From Firmicutes bacterium UBA5388 (GTDB lineage Bacteria > Bacillota > UBA4882 > UBA10575), in assembly GCA_002409975.1 (NCBI GenBank), contig DHOO01000092.1:1-8016 (forward strand): 8,016 nucleotides of DNA, read 5' to 3'. Shown here piece by piece: positions 6,405-8,016 of the stretch (position 1 is its first letter; every line of letters starts with the position of its first letter). The notes beneath the pieces are model-generated. The model was not told where the DNA came from. It searched no databases and saw only the letters and a program-made list of their open reading frames with translations. Both the position numbers and the translations under genes were made by a program.

Positions 6405-7430
6405 ATGAGCAGGCAGTATAAAACAACAATAACTTCAGTTTGGTTATTAGCGGTCGGGTTTATAATTATTAACGGATTAGTAGCTCTTCGCCTGATCGAT
6501 GAATATACAACTCAAGTCCTAACGATCGGCGGGATTAATGTGATCATTGCTTTGAGCTTAAATCTAATATCCGGTTTTACTGGACAATTAGCCTTAGGGC
6601 ATGCCGGCTTTATGGCGGTGGGCGCTTACACGACGGCAGCGCTGATCATGCAACTAAATGTGCCGACTTTCCTAGCGATTCTGGCTGGCGGTTTAATGTC
6701 GGCCCTCTTCGGGTTGGTGATTGGCCTACCTACTTTGCGTTTACATGGGGATTACCTTGCCATTGTTACTTTGGGATTTGGAGAGATCATTAGGGTGATT
6801 ATGATTAACCTTAGTGATATTACGGGTGGGCCAGCGGGCTTAAAGGGGATTCCTCCTTTTACCACTAATTTTTTCTGGCGACCGGTGCTTTCCTTTGCCT
6901 TGGTCCAATTGTTTTTGATCCTAGTAATTATCATGCTTAGTAATTTGATCAAATCTTCTCCGGGTTGTGCGATCATTTCTGTCCGTGAGGATGAGATCGC
7001 TGCTAATGCCATGGGAATTAATGTTTTTTATTATAAAATTTTTGCTTTTACCTTATCAGCCTTTATTGCCGGTCTTGGTGGCGGACTCTATGCTCCGTTT
7101 TTTGGCTATTTGAATCCTAATATGTTTAACTTTTTAAAATCAGTCGAGTTTCTGATTATTGTCGTCTTGGGTGGAATGGGCAATATTACCGGGACGGTGC
7201 TTGCGGGGTTCGGGCTGACTTATCTTCAAGAATTTTTGAGATTTCTTAAAGACTATCGGCTGGTAATTTATCCTTTGATCCTTATTTTAATGATGCTTTT
7301 CCAACCCGCCGGTTTGATGGGCATTTTTGGTAATAAAGAATTTTCTCTTACCGGTTTTGTTCGTAATTTAAAGAGGAAGCAGATCTTCCGGAGAAGATCT
7401 GCTTCAGATAAAGCGGGTGATCACCAATGA
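6405..7430 (+). CDS. livM: LivM-type permease of a branched-chain amino acid ABC importer
   Basis: This 341-residue membrane subunit is the partner of LivH (PF02653). Its signature ALSLNLISGFTGQLALGHAG (about residues 49-68) is the LivM hallmark, followed by LPTLRLHGDYLAIVTLGFGEIIR, the GGPAGLKGIP loop typical of LivM, a coupling segment with SVREDEIAANAMGIN near residue 200, and VVLGGMGNITGTVLAG near the end. Multiple hydrophobic helices are present. The tail after the last helix, about residues 310-341, is basic and polar (KRKQIFRRRSASDK within it) and is encoded partly by a perfect hairpin. The start ATG at 6405 has only a modest site, AGGTGAG at 6390-6396, so coupling with livH is likely. 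The stop overlaps the livG start (ATGA at 7427-7430). Confidence 0.94.
   Translation: MSRQYKTTITSVWLLAVGFIIINGLVALRLIDEYTTQVLTIGGINVIIALSLNLISGFTGQLALGHAGFMAVGAYTTAALIMQLNVPTFLAILAGGLMSALFGLVIGLPTLRLHGDYLAIVTLGFGEIIRVIMINLSDITGGPAGLKGIPPFTTNFFWRPVLSFALVQLFLILVIIMLSNLIKSSPGCAIISVREDEIAANAMGINVFYYKIFAFTLSAFIAGLGGGLYAPFFGYLNPNMFNFLKSVEFLIIVVLGGMGNITGTVLAGFGLTYLQEFLRFLKDYRLVIYPLILILMMLFQPAGLMGIFGNKEFSLTGFVRNLKRKQIFRRRSASDKAGDHQ
7376..7405 (+). repeat. Perfect inverted repeat inside the 3' end of livM
   Basis: GAAGCAGATCTTC (7376-7388) is exactly complementary to GAAGATCTGCTTC (7393-7405) with a four-base loop CGGA: 13 uninterrupted pairs. It lies wholly inside livM codons for its basic tail, 21 bases before the livG ATG. 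No T-run follows, so it is not a terminator. In mRNA it would be very stable and could slow ribosomes, steer processing or affect livG translation. Confidence 0.75.
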
Positions 7431-8016
7431 CAGTCTTGAAGACAGAAAATGTCTCTATCCTGTTCGGGGGTTTGATGGCGGTTTCTAAGTTAAACTTGGA
7501 GTTAAAAGAGGGAGAACTGGTCGGTCTGATCGGCCCTAATGGAGCGGGGAAAACAACGGTCTTCAATATGTTAACCGGCGTCTATAAACCGACTAGCGGT
7601 AGTATAGTAATAAAAAGTAAGAACCGCCAATTTCAGAGTATTATTAAACTCCATCCTTATCAGATTACTAGACTGGGGATGGCGAGAACCTTTCAGAATA
7701 TAAGGCTGTTTAGGAATCTTTCTGTTTTGGATAATGTTCGAATTGCTAATCATTTTAATGCTAAATATAATACGCTGGAGGCCATTTTAAGACTTCCTTC
7801 CTTTTATAAGGAAGAAAAAAGAATCAAGGAAGATAGTATGGAACTGCTGAAAATTTTTAACCTTCAGCATAAAAGTAAAGAATTGGCTAAAAACCTGCCT
7901 TATGGAGAACAGAGACAACTGGAGATCGTAAGAGCGCTTGCCACCAAACCCCATATTTTGCTCCTGGATGAACCGGCGGCAGGGATGAATCCCCAGGAAA
8001 CCCAGGAATTAATGGA
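7427..8016 (+). CDS. livG: LivG-type ATPase of a branched-chain amino acid ABC importer, 5' part
   Basis: This is the first 196 residues of a cytoplasmic ABC ATPase that powers the LivHM channel; the window ends within the gene (usual length about 250-260). It runs open to the last base. Visible motifs are the Walker A GPNGAGKTT (36-44), the Q-loop in ARTFQNIRLF (Q90), the LivG/LivF-type signature LPYGEQRQLEIVRAL (157-171) with the first G of LSGGQ replaced, as is normal here, and the Walker B ILLLDEP (177-183) followed by AAGMNPQET (184-192). The H-loop histidine lies beyond the window. The insert of about 40 residues between the Q-loop and the signature, with IRLFRNLSVLDNVRIA, is typical of LivG rather than LivF. 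The start ATG overlaps the livM stop (ATGA), indicating translational coupling; the local site GGGTGATC (7415-7422) is close and weak. livF would be expected to follow. Confidence 0.93.
   Translation, partial: MTVLKTENVSILFGGLMAVSKLNLELKEGELVGLIGPNGAGKTTVFNMLTGVYKPTSGSIVIKSKNRQFQSIIKLHPYQITRLGMARTFQNIRLFRNLSVLDNVRIANHFNAKYNTLEAILRLPSFYKEEKRIKEDSMELLKIFNLQHKSKELAKNLPYGEQRQLEIVRALATKPHILLLDEPAAGMNPQETQELM

Noticed and set aside
7348..7753. Minus-strand open frames across the livM end and livG
   Set aside because: They oppose a clear ABC ATPase reading frame with all motifs in order; no start signals.
1..8016. CRISPR arrays, tRNA or rRNA genes, toxin-antitoxin or defence genes
   Set aside because: No regularly spaced repeats, no tRNA-like cloverleaf, no rRNA sequence and no such protein families were seen.

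Overview
The window looks like a piece of a Gram-positive, Clostridia-type chromosome (Firmicutes; a Peptococcaceae-like relative is my best guess). The reasons are strong AAGGAGG-type ribosome binding sites, moderate GC, a lipoprotein-anchored binding protein, a COG1306/DUF4015-type exported protein and a Firmicutes-style group II intron. The assignment rests on general sequence character, not on a database match.

Layout: positions 1-355 are the 3' end of a group II intron: the last part of its reverse transcriptase/maturase, then clear RNA domains V and VI. The 3' splice site is placed near 355. Only 38 bases further on starts a four-helix membrane protein resembling the PsiE family (394-1008). 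It is convergent with a GntP-family permease on the minus strand (1052-2392), and the two share one bidirectional terminator hairpin. After a 285-base divergent intergenic region comes an exported putative glycoside hydrolase of the DUF4015 type (2678-4033).

From 4127 to the window end lies a branched-chain amino acid (or related) ABC importer operon, livK-livH-livM-livG, cut off within livG. LivK is the lipid-anchored ligand receptor, LivH and LivM form the membrane channel, and LivG is one of the two ATPases; livF would be expected next. The operon has an excellent sigma-A promoter (4127-4155), a roughly 100-base leader with a long hairpin, a second hairpin between livK and livH that probably sets receptor excess over channel, and a third, perfect 13-bp hairpin inside the 3' end of livM just before livG.

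No clearly new biological system was found. The most interesting items are the RNA structures spaced along the liv operon, a possible CodY-like site in its promoter, the extra C-terminal domain of the PsiE-like protein, and the intron sitting directly upstream of that gene.
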